In this document: piece after piece, positions 1-8,155 of the stretch | Position numbering within the stretch: the stretch's first letter is position 1 | How the letters are laid out: each line of letters starts with the position of its first letter | From: CAWGXG01 sp963826505 | GTDB taxonomy: Bacteria > Chloroflexota > Anaerolineae > Aggregatilineales > Aggregatilineaceae | DNA: 64,000 bases | Reading direction: 5' to 3' | NCBI GenBank assembly: GCA_963826505.1 | Contig: CAWGXG010000007.1 | Coordinates: 868,001 to 932,000, forward strand | Program-made: the position numbers and the translations under genes | Notes under the pieces: generated by a model | Told to the model about the DNA's origin: nothing | The model's input: the letters and a program-made list of their open reading frames with translations, nothing else | The model's database searches: none

Positions 1-2732
1 CGGATATTCCTCGCTATTTCCTGGATGCCACCGTTGCCATCGAAGACTCCAGCTTCTACAGGAATCCCGGCTTTGATTTGCAGGGGATGGGCCGCGCGCT
101 GTGGTCGGACCTGACGGGCGGCCACCTGCAGGGCGGGAGCACGATCACGCAGCAGTTGGTGCGCAACGTGTTGATGGACGAAGCCGAGCGCCTGTCGGTC
201 AGCGTGGATCGCAAGGTGAAAGAGGTCATCCTGGCGACCGAGATTTCGCGCTTGTACGACAAAAACCAGATTCTGGAGTGGTACGTCAATACAAACTTTT
301 ATGGTGGGCTGGCCTATGGCATCGAGGCCGCGTCCCAACAGTATTTTAGCAAGCCCGCCCGCGACCTGACGCTGGCCGAAGCCGCGATGCTGGCGGCGAT
401 TCCCCAGTACCCGCTCCAAAACCCGATCGATAATCCGCAGGCGGCCAAGCTGCGCCAGGGTATCGTCCTGCAAAGTATGGCGAGCCAGGGTTATATCACG
501 CAGGATCAGGCCGAGGCCGCGTTCGCCGAGCAAATCGCCGTGCAGCCCTTCTCGGATCGCTTCGATATCATCGCGCCCCATTTCTCAACCTATGTTCGCG
601 CGGAGTCCGAGTCGATCCTCAACGATCTGGGGCTGGACGGCCCGCGCCTGGTGACGCGCGGCGGCCTGCGCATCTACACCACGCTGGATCTGGATTTGCA
701 GCTGCAGGCCGAATGTGTGGCGCGCAGCCAGGTCATGCGCCTGGATGGCAACGATCCTTTCGTCACCGAAAATACCAGCGCCGGGACGCCCTGCGTCGCG
801 GCCAGTTACCTGCCCGCCGTGCCGTCAGGCATGGTCGGCGTGGACCGCGAAGTAACGAACGCGGGCGTAGTCGTCATGCGGGCCGAAACGGGCGAAGTCA
901 TGGCGATGGTGGGCAGCGTCGATTTCTGGGATCAGGGCATCCAGGGCAGCTACAACGTGACCACCGCCCAGCGCCAGCCCGCGTCAGCCTTCAAGCCGAT
1001 CGTATACACGGCGGCGTTCTTGCAGGGGCCGGTGCCCGGTTACCCCAACGGCATTACCGCCGCCACCATGACCTACGACGTCCCGATTACCTTCGACAAC
1101 GGCGGCCAGCCTTACACGCCGGTCAATATCGACCGCCGCTATCACGGCCCCATGAGTCTGCGCGAAGCGTTGGGCAGCTCGTACAACGTCCCGCCGGTGC
1201 AGATGGCGTACGTGATCGGCCTGGGGCCGATCGTGCGCACGGCGCACCGCCTGGGCATCAATTCCTTGAATCAGGCCAGCCAATATGGCTTGGCGCTGGC
1301 GTTGGGCAGCGGCGAAGTCTCGTTGATGGACCTCACCTACGCCTACAACGTCTTCAACACCGGCGGCTATATGGTCGGGATGCCAGCCCATAAGGGCGAG
1401 GGCGCGCCGGGCTTCCGCACATTGAACCCGGTCACCGTGCTGCGTATTGAAGACGCCAACGGGCAGGTCTTGTGGCAATATGGCCCAGAAACCAACACCT
1501 TCCAGCGCCGCCTGATTTTGGAACCCGGCCTGGCCTACATCATGACCGATATGCTGGCCGACCAGGAAGCGCGTGAGCCGGGCTTTGGGGCCGATAACCC
1601 GCTGGAGCTGTCACGCCCGGCTGCCGCCAAGACCGGCACCAGCAACGATAACCGCGACAGCTGGACGGTGGGCTACACCCCTCAGATCGTGACCGGCGTA
1701 TGGGTTGGCAATAACAACAACCATTCTATGAACGATGTGACGGGCGTCACCGGGGCCGCGCCGATCTGGCACGCCGTCATGGAATACGTCCACACGCGCG
1801 ATTCGCTGCCTAACGAGGAATGGGCGCGCCCGTCTACGGTGGTCGAGCGCGTCGTGTGCCAGACCTCCGGCTGGCTGCCGACTCGCTATTGTCCTCAGGT
1901 ACGCGAGCTGTTTTATGTGGACCCGGCGCGCGGCATCGACACGCAGCCGACTCAGGCCGACGTGTATTGGAACACCTATGCCGTCAACGTGTGCACTGGG
2001 CGCTTAGCCACGGCGTCTTCGGCTCCGAGCTGTGTCAAGGACGAAATCTATTTTGATTACCCGCCCGAAGCGCGTACCTGGGCGCTCGACACCGGCCAAC
2101 GTCTGCCGCCCACGGAATACGATCTGGCCGGGGCCAGCTCGCCATCCAGCCCGATCGCGATTGTATCGCCCACGTTTGTGGAGCGGGTGCGCGGCACAGT
2201 CGACGTGCGCGGCAACGTGCTCGATGATCTGTTCGGCTATTTCCGGTTGGATTATGGGGCCGGGTCGCAGCCGGATGTCTGGCTGCAGATTGGCGAGCAG
2301 CGCACCGATTCGGGCAGCGACATTTCGTTAGGGGAATGGGATACCAGCGGCTTGAGCGAGGGCGCGTTGTATACGCTGCGCCTGACGATGGTCCGCACCG
2401 ATAATTCACTTGAAACCGCCTACGTTTCGGTCACAGTGGACAACCAACCGCCCACTGTGACTCTCAGCGAACCAGCAGCGGAAGCCCGTTACGTTGCCGG
2501 GCAGGATGTCTATGTTCCGCTTCAGGCCGAGCCGGATGACAATGTCCAGATGGCGACGGTCGAATTCTATAGGGATGATGGCGAGCTGGTCGCCGTCAGC
2601 GAGGAATGGCCGTATACCGCGCGTTGGGAGATCGACAGCACCGGTCCGCACACATTTTGGGCAGTGGCTACCGATGCGGCAGGCAACAGCGCCGAATCGG
2701 ACCCGGTCACCGTGGAGGTGATGCCGCCATGA
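1..2732 (+). CDS. Class A penicillin-binding protein (PBP1A-type transglycosylase/transpeptidase), 5' end outside window
   Basis: Bifunctional peptidoglycan synthase: a GT51 domain polymerises lipid II and a penicillin-binding domain cross-links the peptides outside the membrane. The reading frame is open from base 3, so the start and membrane anchor lie upstream. GT51 motif 1 is read as AIEDSSFYRNPG at 36-71 with the catalytic Glu; the usual His is Asn. GGSTITQQ follows at 132-155. The transpeptidase serine is in SAFK (984-995), the second motif is SYN, and KTGTS is at 1629-1643. After the catalytic domains come about 200 residues of beta-rich, Ig-like repeats ending in EVMPP, as in envelope proteins that bind wall polymers. 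Only the extreme N-terminus is missing. Family assignment is secure; the exact paralogue is not. Confidence 0.95.
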   Translation, partial: DIPRYFLDATVAIEDSSFYRNPGFDLQGMGRALWSDLTGGHLQGGSTITQQLVRNVLMDEAERLSVSVDRKVKEVILATEISRLYDKNQILEWYVNTNFYGGLAYGIEAASQQYFSKPARDLTLAEAAMLAAIPQYPLQNPIDNPQAAKLRQGIVLQSMASQGYITQDQAEAAFAEQIAVQPFSDRFDIIAPHFSTYVRAESESILNDLGLDGPRLVTRGGLRIYTTLDLDLQLQAECVARSQVMRLDGNDPFVTENTSAGTPCVAASYLPAVPSGMVGVDREVTNAGVVVMRAETGEVMAMVGSVDFWDQGIQGSYNVTTAQRQPASAFKPIVYTAAFLQGPVPGYPNGITAATMTYDVPITFDNGGQPYTPVNIDRRYHGPMSLREALGSSYNVPPVQMAYVIGLGPIVRTAHRLGINSLNQASQYGLALALGSGEVSLMDLTYAYNVFNTGGYMVGMPAHKGEGAPGFRTLNPVTVLRIEDANGQVLWQYGPETNTFQRRLILEPGLAYIMTDMLADQEAREPGFGADNPLELSRPAAAKTGTSNDNRDSWTVGYTPQIVTGVWVGNNNNHSMNDVTGVTGAAPIWHAVMEYVHTRDSLPNEEWARPSTVVERVVCQTSGWLPTRYCPQVRELFYVDPARGIDTQPTQADVYWNTYAVNVCTGRLATASSAPSCVKDEIYFDYPPEARTWALDTGQRLPPTEYDLAGASSPSSPIAIVSPTFVERVRGTVDVRGNVLDDLFGYFRLDYGAGSQPDVWLQIGEQRTDSGSDISLGEWDTSGLSEGALYTLRLTMVRTDNSLETAYVSVTVDNQPPTVTLSEPAAEARYVAGQDVYVPLQAEPDDNVQMATVEFYRDDGELVAVSEEWPYTARWEIDSTGPHTFWAVATDAAGNSAESDPVTVEVMPP

Positions 2733-2885
2733 GTGCAACAATGGGCCTTTGTCGACGTAGTACACAGGGGCAAACATATGGTTGAAAGGTGAGGAAATAC
2801 ACGCTGGCAACGTTGACTCTGTGGGTTTTGAGGCCCTTTGGCGTGGAGATTCCTATTGATTGGGTTATTCCTCACGACCAAAACA

Positions 2886-2914
2886 TTGACACGGCGCGGA
2901 ATCCGTGCTATATG
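2886..2914 (+). promoter_or_regulatory. Sigma70-type promoter for the LysW-like gene
   Basis: A perfect TTGACA (-35) at 2886-2891 is followed by a 17-bp spacer and TATATG (-10) at 2909-2914. Transcription would start near 2921, about 34 bases before the ATG at 2955. Seen directly; activity is inferred. Confidence 0.6.
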
Positions 2915-2954
2915 ACACGATCATAAAGGGTTTAGGAGCCTGTGTACGAGTAAG

Positions 2955-3215
2955 ATGAATAACCGAATGAACGACGACGCTCTTCAACGGAAGTCTGACG
3001 TGCAGCGCAGCGTGAAGAACAAACAGCGCGCACGTTGTCCGGCCTGCAACGCGTGGGTGAACCTGCGTGATGCAGCGGAAGTGTGGGACCTGGTCAACTG
3101 CCCGGAATGCAATCAACTGCTGGAAATCGTCGACCTGCGGCCCCCGACGCTGGATTATGCCAACAGTGGTGTAGACGAAGAAGAGTTCGAAGAGGAGGAG
3201 TGGGAAGAGGATTGA
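2955..3215 (+). CDS. Small LysW-like zinc-ribbon protein with acidic C-terminus
   Basis: An 86-residue protein with two zinc-binding knuckles, CPAC (about residues 28-31) and CPEC (about 49-52), then LEIVDLRPPTLDYA and a highly acidic tail ending EEEWEED. The layout (Cys knuckles, a xLEVVxLxP-like strand, acidic tail with Trp near the end) matches the amino-group carrier LysW/ArgW, which carries lysine or arginine intermediates on its C-terminal Glu. Here the N-terminus is about 25 residues longer and the last residue is Asp, not Glu. No lysX, argX, lysZ, lysY or lysJ gene is visible. It could be a true carrier with partners elsewhere or a structural zinc ribbon. It has its own promoter. Confidence 0.7.
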   Translation: MNNRMNDDALQRKSDVQRSVKNKQRARCPACNAWVNLRDAAEVWDLVNCPECNQLLEIVDLRPPTLDYANSGVDEEEFEEEEWEED

Positions 3216-3550
3216 CCCGGCCTGTTACCCGTTGGACCCAACGCCGGGTCCGACTGTGGTAGGGTAGCAGCGCCCGGTCGATCGCGGACGCTTTCCGACT
3301 CTCTAACTCGCTAACCATCGCGTTTTTCAAAACGCCCGTTTCATACAGAAAGAGCTGCCCTGCGTGTCGTTCGCGCAGGGCATTCTTGCGTGTGTATTAA
3401 GCCGATTTTACGGGGTGATAACCCGCTGTTGTTTCCCCGTTCAGACAGGCTTAATCAGGCGGCGGTACGCTGTGAAAACGCTCACGATCCCCATCCCTGA
3501 CTGCGTGAGTGAGTGCGAGGGTTGCCCAAAAAACAGCCCTCGCCGCTTAT
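3216..3550. other. Intergenic region between convergent genes, with two hairpins
   Basis: No gene is visible. A perfect 9-bp stem (TGCCCTGCG with CGCAGGGCA, 3356-3382, 9-base loop) lies downstream of the LysW-like gene. An inverted repeat GCGAGGG/CCCTCGC (3515-3521 and 3537-3543, 15-base loop) lies just past the end of hisE on the minus strand. Neither has a clear U-tract after it, so they are only possible transcript ends for the two convergent transcripts. Confidence 0.45.
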
Positions 3551-3856
3551 CTAGCGCGGGATATGGCGGCGTTCCAGTTCGGCGGCGATGTCATCGGGCG
3601 ACAGGCTGCGTTGGGCCAGCAGGACCAGACAGTGATAGGTCAGATCCGCCAGCTCGGAGATCACGCGCTCGTCGCCCTGTCCCTTAACCGCCAGGATGAC
3701 CTCGACGGCTTCCTCGCCGATCTTCTTCACGATTTCGTCTTCGCCTGCGTCCAACAGGCTGTTGGTATACGAACCCGGCTTGGGATGCGCTTTGCGGTCT
3801 TCGATGGTGGCAAAGACCTGATCCAGAATGTCACTCGCGTGGTGTGCGTCGCTCAC
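3551..3856 (-). CDS. hisE: Phosphoribosyl-ATP pyrophosphatase
   Basis: Second step of histidine synthesis: hydrolyses phosphoribosyl-ATP to phosphoribosyl-AMP and pyrophosphate. The 101-residue all-helical MazG-like fold is the usual length for stand-alone HisE. The metal-binding acidic helix reads KKIGEEAVEVILA, followed by ELADLTYHCLVLL. It is the last gene of the his operon and its start overlaps the hisI stop by four bases (ATGA), indicating translational coupling. HisI and HisE, often fused in other bacteria, are separate proteins here. Confidence 0.95.
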   Translation of the reverse strand: MSDAHHASDILDQVFATIEDRKAHPKPGSYTNSLLDAGEDEIVKKIGEEAVEVILAVKGQGDERVISELADLTYHCLVLLAQRSLSPDDIAAELERRHIPR

Positions 3857-4212
3857 GTCAATTCCTCCAACTGTCGAAAGAAGCAGCTTACCGCGCCGGT
3901 ATGGCAGGCTGGGCCCGCCGGGGTTACGCGTACCAGCAGCGTATCGGCATCACAATCGATCCATAGCCCGGTGACGGCCTGCGTGTTGCCGCTGGTCGCG
4001 CCTTTGTGCCACAGCTCTGACCGGCTGCGGCTCCAGAAGTGCGTCTCGCCTGTCGTGACGGTCAGGCGCAGCGCCTCGGCGTTCATCCACGCCACCATCA
4101 ACACCTGTTGGGTGCGGTCATCCTGTATGACCGCCGGGATCAGTCCATCAGCGGACCATTTCAGGCGCGCAAGGATCGCGTCCAGATCGAGCCGAGAATC
4201 CGAATCAGGCAT
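3853..4212 (-). CDS. hisI: Phosphoribosyl-AMP cyclohydrolase
   Basis: Third step of histidine synthesis: opens the adenine ring of phosphoribosyl-AMP with a zinc-bound water. The 119-residue protein shows the family pattern VAWMNAEALRLT, then FWSRSRSELWHKGATSGN, then the metal- and zinc-binding elements DCDADTLLVRV and PACHTG with a nearby SCFF. It overlaps hisF by eight bases and hisE by four, so all three are probably translated from one coupled message. Confidence 0.95.
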   Translation of the reverse strand: MPDSDSRLDLDAILARLKWSADGLIPAVIQDDRTQQVLMVAWMNAEALRLTVTTGETHFWSRSRSELWHKGATSGNTQAVTGLWIDCDADTLLVRVTPAGPACHTGAVSCFFRQLEELT

Positions 4213-4978
4213 GACCGGCCTCCGTCAGGCGCACGGGCACGCCATGCGCGTGTAAATACCGCTTGACATCGCCCACGCTGATCTGCTGGTAGTGGAACAG
4301 GCTGGCCGCCAACGCGGCGTTTGCGCCGCCATCGGTCAGCGCCGTGCGGAAGTGATCGAGCGTGCCCGCGCCGCCGGAGGCGATGACTGGGATGCTGACC
4401 GCGTCGCTGATGGCGCGCGTCAGGCGCAGCTCATAGCCGTCTTTAGTGCCGTCGCGATCCATGCTGGTCAGCAGGATTTCGCCCGCGCCGCGACTTTCGA
4501 CTTCGCGCGCCCACGCGATCGCGTCCAGCCCGGTCGGGATGCGCCCGCCGCTGACGTAGACCTCGTACTGCGTCCCATTCCAGCGCGCGTCAATCGCGAC
4601 GACGATGCACTGCGATCCGAAGCGCTGCGCGCCCTCGGTGATCAGGTCGGGCGTGCGCACGGCGGAACTGTTGATCGCGATCTTGTCCGCCCCTGCTAGC
4701 AGCGTGGCGCGCATGTCCTCAACCGTGCGCAGTCCACCGCCCACCGAAAACGGGATGAAGATGGCATCGGCGACGCGCCGTACCACGTCGAGCATCGTCT
4801 CGCGGCCCTCGTGCGTGGCGGTGATGTCCAGAAAAACCAGCTCATCCGCGCCTTCGCGGTCGTAGATCACAGCCTGCTCGACCGGATCGCCCGCGTCCCG
4901 CAGATTGACGAAATTGATGCCTTTGACGACGCGCCCTTCGTGCACGTCCAGGCAGGGGATGATGCGTTTAGCCAGCAT
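4205..4978 (-). CDS. hisF: Imidazole glycerol phosphate synthase, cyclase subunit
   Basis: A (beta/alpha)8 barrel that uses ammonia from HisH to convert PRFAR to imidazole glycerol phosphate and AICAR. The two catalytic aspartates are in IIPCLDVHEG (near residue 11) and VAIDARWNG (near residue 130). Phosphate-binding segments FSVGGGLRT and VIASGGAGT are both present. Length (257) is typical. It begins eight bases after the upstream aminotransferase gene, whose insertion separates hisF from hisA, its usual neighbour. Confidence 0.97.
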   Translation of the reverse strand: MLAKRIIPCLDVHEGRVVKGINFVNLRDAGDPVEQAVIYDREGADELVFLDITATHEGRETMLDVVRRVADAIFIPFSVGGGLRTVEDMRATLLAGADKIAINSSAVRTPDLITEGAQRFGSQCIVVAIDARWNGTQYEVYVSGGRIPTGLDAIAWAREVESRGAGEILLTSMDRDGTKDGYELRLTRAISDAVSIPVIASGGAGTLDHFRTALTDGGANAALAASLFHYQQISVGDVKRYLHAHGVPVRLTEAGHA

Positions 4979-4986
4979 ACGGCGGC

Positions 4987-6183
4987 CTAACTCCCTTCAC
5001 TGCTGTTGGTAATGATGCCGCTCAGGATAGCACAGAAGCGGGCGATCTCGTCTTCGCTGTTGTAATAGTGGACGGACGCGCGGACCAGTTCCGTCAGGCC
5101 GCGCGCCTGCATATCGAGCAGGGCCGACGGCGCGCGCGTCACCCACACGTTGACGCCCTGCGCGGCCAGCGCTGTTTTGATCGCATCGGGCGCGTGGCCG
5201 TCCACGCTGAAGGTCACGATCCCGCAGCGCTCGCGGCCCAGGTCCGTCATGGTGATGCCGGGCAGCGCCGCCAGCCGCGTGCGCAGATCGTCCGCCAGAG
5301 CTGTGATGCGCGCGTAAATGGCATCCATGCCCCAGCCCAGCGCGTAATCGAGCGCCACGCCTAACCCAATTTTCGCCGCCCGATTCCCCTCGAAGGACTC
5401 GAAGCGGCGTGCGTCGGGCCGCATCTCGTAACGATCGGGCGCGACCCAGGTGGCGGCGTGATCGTCCAGAAACGGCGGTTCCAAGGTGTCCAGCACGCGG
5501 CGCCGTACATAGAGCAGCCCGGTGCCGCGCGGCGCACGCAGGAATTTGCGCCCGGTGGCGGAGAGGAAATCGCAGCCGAGCGCATCCACGTCCAGCGGCA
5601 TTTGCCCGATCGACTGGCAACCGTCCAGCAGGTAAAGCGCGCCCACGTCGCGCGCGATCTGGCCGATGGCGGCGGCGGGATTAACCAGCCCGCCGTTGGT
5701 CGGCACGTGCGTGATCGCGATCAGCCGGACCCGTCCGTCGATCATGCGGCGCAGCGCGTCGAGATCGACCTGTCCGGTGTCGTCGCTGGGGATAACTTCG
5801 ACCTGCGCGCCGGTGCGCTCCGCGACTTGGAGCAGCGCGATAAAATTGCTGGCATATTCTGCGCGCGAGACAAGCACCCGGTCGCCGGGCTTGAACGGAA
5901 TCGCGTAAAAGGCCATATCCCAGGCGCGCGTCGCGCTCTCCACCACCGCGATTTCGTCCGATCCACAGCCGAACATCGTCGCTGCCGCGTCATACACATG
6001 CGTAATGGCGGCCTGCTCGCGAGCTTCCACTTCATAGCCGCCGTTGAGCGCTTCGAGGTCCTGGTAAGCGCGCACCGCGTCCAGTACGGGCAACGGCAGC
6101 AGTGACGCCCCGGCGTTGTTCAGATGCAGCACGCGCGTGCAGCCGGGCGTTTCGCGCCGGGCGCGTTCGAGATCAAGGGTCAT
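4987..6183 (-). CDS. Class V aminotransferase / cysteine desulfurase-like PLP enzyme inside the his operon
   Basis: A 398-residue fold-type I PLP enzyme. The PLP-binding lysine is in ATGRKFLRAPRGTGLLYV, the cofactor Asp in LYLLDGCQSIGQMPLDV, and the phosphate-site region is VVESATRAWDMAFYAI. These features match the isopenicillin-N-epimerase/cysteine desulfurase group. It lacks the Cys-bearing loop typical of active desulfurases, so deamination, racemisation or C-S/C-Se cleavage all remain possible. It has a strong ribosome site (GGGAGG). It sits between the phosphoribosyltransferase gene (96-bp gap holding a palindrome) and hisF (8-bp gap). It has no known role in histidine synthesis, since HisC supplies the aminotransferase step. 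Confidence 0.88.
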   Translation of the reverse strand: MTLDLERARRETPGCTRVLHLNNAGASLLPLPVLDAVRAYQDLEALNGGYEVEAREQAAITHVYDAAATMFGCGSDEIAVVESATRAWDMAFYAIPFKPGDRVLVSRAEYASNFIALLQVAERTGAQVEVIPSDDTGQVDLDALRRMIDGRVRLIAITHVPTNGGLVNPAAAIGQIARDVGALYLLDGCQSIGQMPLDVDALGCDFLSATGRKFLRAPRGTGLLYVRRRVLDTLEPPFLDDHAATWVAPDRYEMRPDARRFESFEGNRAAKIGLGVALDYALGWGMDAIYARITALADDLRTRLAALPGITMTDLGRERCGIVTFSVDGHAPDAIKTALAAQGVNVWVTRAPSALLDMQARGLTELVRASVHYYNSEDEIARFCAILSGIITNSSEGS

Positions 6184-6234
6184 AAGTCAAATAACCTCCC
6201 ATGTAGATGTGAGCCTGCTTCACCGAATTCCAGG

Positions 6235-6250
6235 CCAGACACGTGTCTGG
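6235..6250. promoter_or_regulatory. Perfect 16-bp palindrome in the his operon
   Basis: CCAGACACGTGTCTGG is fully self-complementary and is followed on the plus strand by TTTTT. It lies in the only sizeable gap within the operon, just ahead of the aminotransferase gene. It could be a dimeric operator, or a hairpin (6-bp stem, 4-base loop) acting on antisense transcripts. No recognised regulator site matches it with certainty. Confidence 0.4.
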
Positions 6251-6279
6251 TTTTTACCTTCGCGTTGGCTCGCGCAATC

Positions 6280-6798
6280 TTAGGGCGCGTGCTGCTCCTC
6301 AAAGTGCAGCGCGAAACACGGAAATTGTTCGAACAGCGGGCGTGTCTGCGCATTCCGATCAGCGTGAATGACCGCCAGCCCGATCACGCTGCCGCCCTGC
6401 CTTTCCACCAACTGCGCTGCCGCGCGAACCTGCGCCCCCGTCTCGATCCAATCGTCCGCGATCAGTACGCGCATACCGGCACGAATGACGTTTGTTCGCA
6501 GCTCAAGCCGTTTGGTTTGCCCCGTGTAGTCGGTGAACGTCACACTGTCGGTCTCGACGGGCAGCTTGCCGCCTTTGCGCAGTGTCACCAGCCCCACGCG
6601 GCGGCGCAGCGCGAGCGCCGTGCCGAGGACAAATCCCAAAGCGTCGATTCCGGCGACCAGATCGAATTCGACGTGGGCCATCTGGCGGTCGAAGGCGTCG
6701 ATGGCGGCTGTAAAGGCGCTGTAGTCGGCAAACAGCGGCGTAACGTCATCACGGGGTCCGAGCGTGTGGCGGTCGATCAGGCTGAGGTAATCGATCAT
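6280..6798 (-). CDS. Adenine phosphoribosyltransferase-like protein
   Basis: A 172-residue type I phosphoribosyltransferase. The PRPP-binding loop reads VLIADDWIETGAQV, and the upstream part (LVAGIDALGFVLGTALALR, then GLVTLRKGGKLP) matches the purine/adenine PRTase layout. The frame stays open far upstream, but the ATG at 6798 gives a four-base overlap with the hisA stop, matching the rest of the operon, so I take that start. A purine salvage enzyme here fits metabolically: the pathway consumes PRPP and ATP and releases AICAR. The true base substrate cannot be told from sequence. Confidence 0.85.
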   Translation of the reverse strand: MIDYLSLIDRHTLGPRDDVTPLFADYSAFTAAIDAFDRQMAHVEFDLVAGIDALGFVLGTALALRRRVGLVTLRKGGKLPVETDSVTFTDYTGQTKRLELRTNVIRAGMRVLIADDWIETGAQVRAAAQLVERQGGSVIGLAVIHADRNAQTRPLFEQFPCFALHFEEQHAP

Positions 6799-7550
6799 GG
6801 CGTCTCCTGGGCGACGCGCAGCGCGTCTTGCAGCGTGAACGCGCCTGCATACAGCGCTTTGCCGATCACAACGCCCGCGACGGCACCGGTCGCACGTAGG
6901 GCGCGCAGATCGTCCAACGCCGCCACGCCGCCCGACGCGATCACCTTCAGACCGGTGTCGCGTGCCAGTTGGGCCGTCGCCGCAACGTTGACGCCGCTCA
7001 GATCGCCGTCGCGGCTGACGTCGGTGTAGAGCGCATGGATCACGCCCAGCGCGGCGAAGCGTCGCCCCAGTTCCGCCGGAGTCCAGGCGCTGACCTGCTG
7101 CCAGCCGTGGGTCGCTACACGGTCGCCGCGCGCATCCAGCGCCACCGTGACCGCGTCCGCACCGAAGCGCGTCACCGCGTCGCCCGCCAGGTCCGGCTGC
7201 TGGACGGCCAGCGTGCCCAATACGGCGCGCGTCGCGCCCGCTTCGAGCGCGGCGGCGGCATCGTCCAGCGTGCGCAACCCGCCGCCAAACTGCACCGGCA
7301 GCCCCACCGCCGCGATCGCGCGCAGCGTGTCCAATGCCAGAGTGGCCTCGCCGAGCGCGCCATCCAGATTGACGACGTGCAGCCACGTTGCGCCCGCCGC
7401 TTTCCAGCGCTCCGCCGTGGCAACAGGGTCGTCGCTGTGTACCGTCTCCTGGGACGGGTCGCCGTGCAGCAGTCGTACCACGCGCCCGCCGCGCAGATCG
7501 ATGGCCGGATACACGATCATGACGTCGCCATTCATGACGCCGTCATTCAT
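6795..7550 (-). CDS. hisA: ProFAR isomerase
   Basis: Amadori isomerase of histidine synthesis, a (beta/alpha)8 barrel homologous to HisF. Catalytic aspartates are in IVYPAIDLRGG and YTDVSRDGDL. Phosphate-binding segments are QFGGGLRT and VIASGGVAAL. Three in-frame ATGs occur at codons 1, 6 and 11. The first (7550) gives the four-base overlap with hisH; the third (7520) gives the family-typical start MIVYPAIDL. The extra ten codons come from a short tandem duplication that also copies the stop/start junction. Confidence 0.95.
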   Translation of the reverse strand: MNDGVMNGDVMIVYPAIDLRGGRVVRLLHGDPSQETVHSDDPVATAERWKAAGATWLHVVNLDGALGEATLALDTLRAIAAVGLPVQFGGGLRTLDDAAAALEAGATRAVLGTLAVQQPDLAGDAVTRFGADAVTVALDARGDRVATHGWQQVSAWTPAELGRRFAALGVIHALYTDVSRDGDLSGVNVAATAQLARDTGLKVIASGGVAALDDLRALRATGAVAGVVIGKALYAGAFTLQDALRVAQETP

Positions 7551-8155
7551 GACGCCATCTCCACGAAATTTCTGAGGATGCGCAGCCCGACGGACTGGCT
7601 TTTTTCCGGGTGGGGCTGAATGCCGAACAGCGTCCCGCGCCCGACGACCGAAGCGTAGTCGATGCCGTAATCCGTCACGGCCAGCACATCGGACGGATCG
7701 CCCGCCTCGACGTAATAGGAATGCACGAAATAGGCGTATGCGCCGCTCTCGATCCCGGCCAGCAGGGGGTGATTCTGCCGGATATGCAGTTGATTCCAGC
7801 CGATGTGCGGCACTTTGGGACCGTTGGCGGGGAAGCGCGTCACACGGCCGGGCAGCAGTCCCAGGCCGGTATGCAGGCCCATCTCGTCACTGGATTCGAA
7901 CAAATATTGCATGCCCAGGCAAATGCCGATCAGCGGCACGCCCGCCGCCACGGCCTGTTTGAGGGGTTCCTCGAAGCCGGCGGCGCGCAGCGCCTTCATA
8001 CCCGCGCCGAACGCACCCACGCCCGGCAGCACGATTTTCGAAGCTCCGGCCAGATCGTCCGGAGTCTGCGCGGTGATCACGTCCGCGCCCAGGTAGACCA
8101 GCGTGTTACGCACGCTGCGCAGGTTGCCCGCGCCGTAATCGATAATGGCGATCAT
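7547..8155 (-). CDS. hisH: Imidazole glycerol phosphate synthase, glutaminase subunit
   Basis: A 202-residue class I glutamine amidotransferase that supplies ammonia to HisF. The nucleophile is in LIGICLGMQYLFE and the His/Glu of the triad are in GIQPHPEKSQ near the C-terminus. The start MIAIIDYGAGN at 8155 is typical and overlaps the hisB stop by four bases; the longer upstream frame is coding sequence of hisB in another phase. Confidence 0.96.
   Translation of the reverse strand: MIAIIDYGAGNLRSVRNTLVYLGADVITAQTPDDLAGASKIVLPGVGAFGAGMKALRAAGFEEPLKQAVAAGVPLIGICLGMQYLFESSDEMGLHTGLGLLPGRVTRFPANGPKVPHIGWNQLHIRQNHPLLAGIESGAYAYFVHSYYVEAGDPSDVLAVTDYGIDYASVVGRGTLFGIQPHPEKSQSVGLRILRNFVEMAS

Noticed and set aside
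3509..4255. A 248-residue plus-strand ORF
   Set aside because: It is antisense to hisE and hisI, which have clear motifs; the translation has no recognisable domain.
6235..6255. The palindrome plus TTTTT as an intrinsic terminator on the plus strand
   Set aside because: No plus-strand gene precedes it, so a terminator role for a real transcript is unsupported; I kept it only as a possible operator.
6280..7386. A 368-residue ORF extending the phosphoribosyltransferase upstream
   Set aside because: The upstream two-thirds is hisA read in another frame and is Arg-rich shadow; the ATG at 6798 overlaps the hisA stop as in the rest of the operon.
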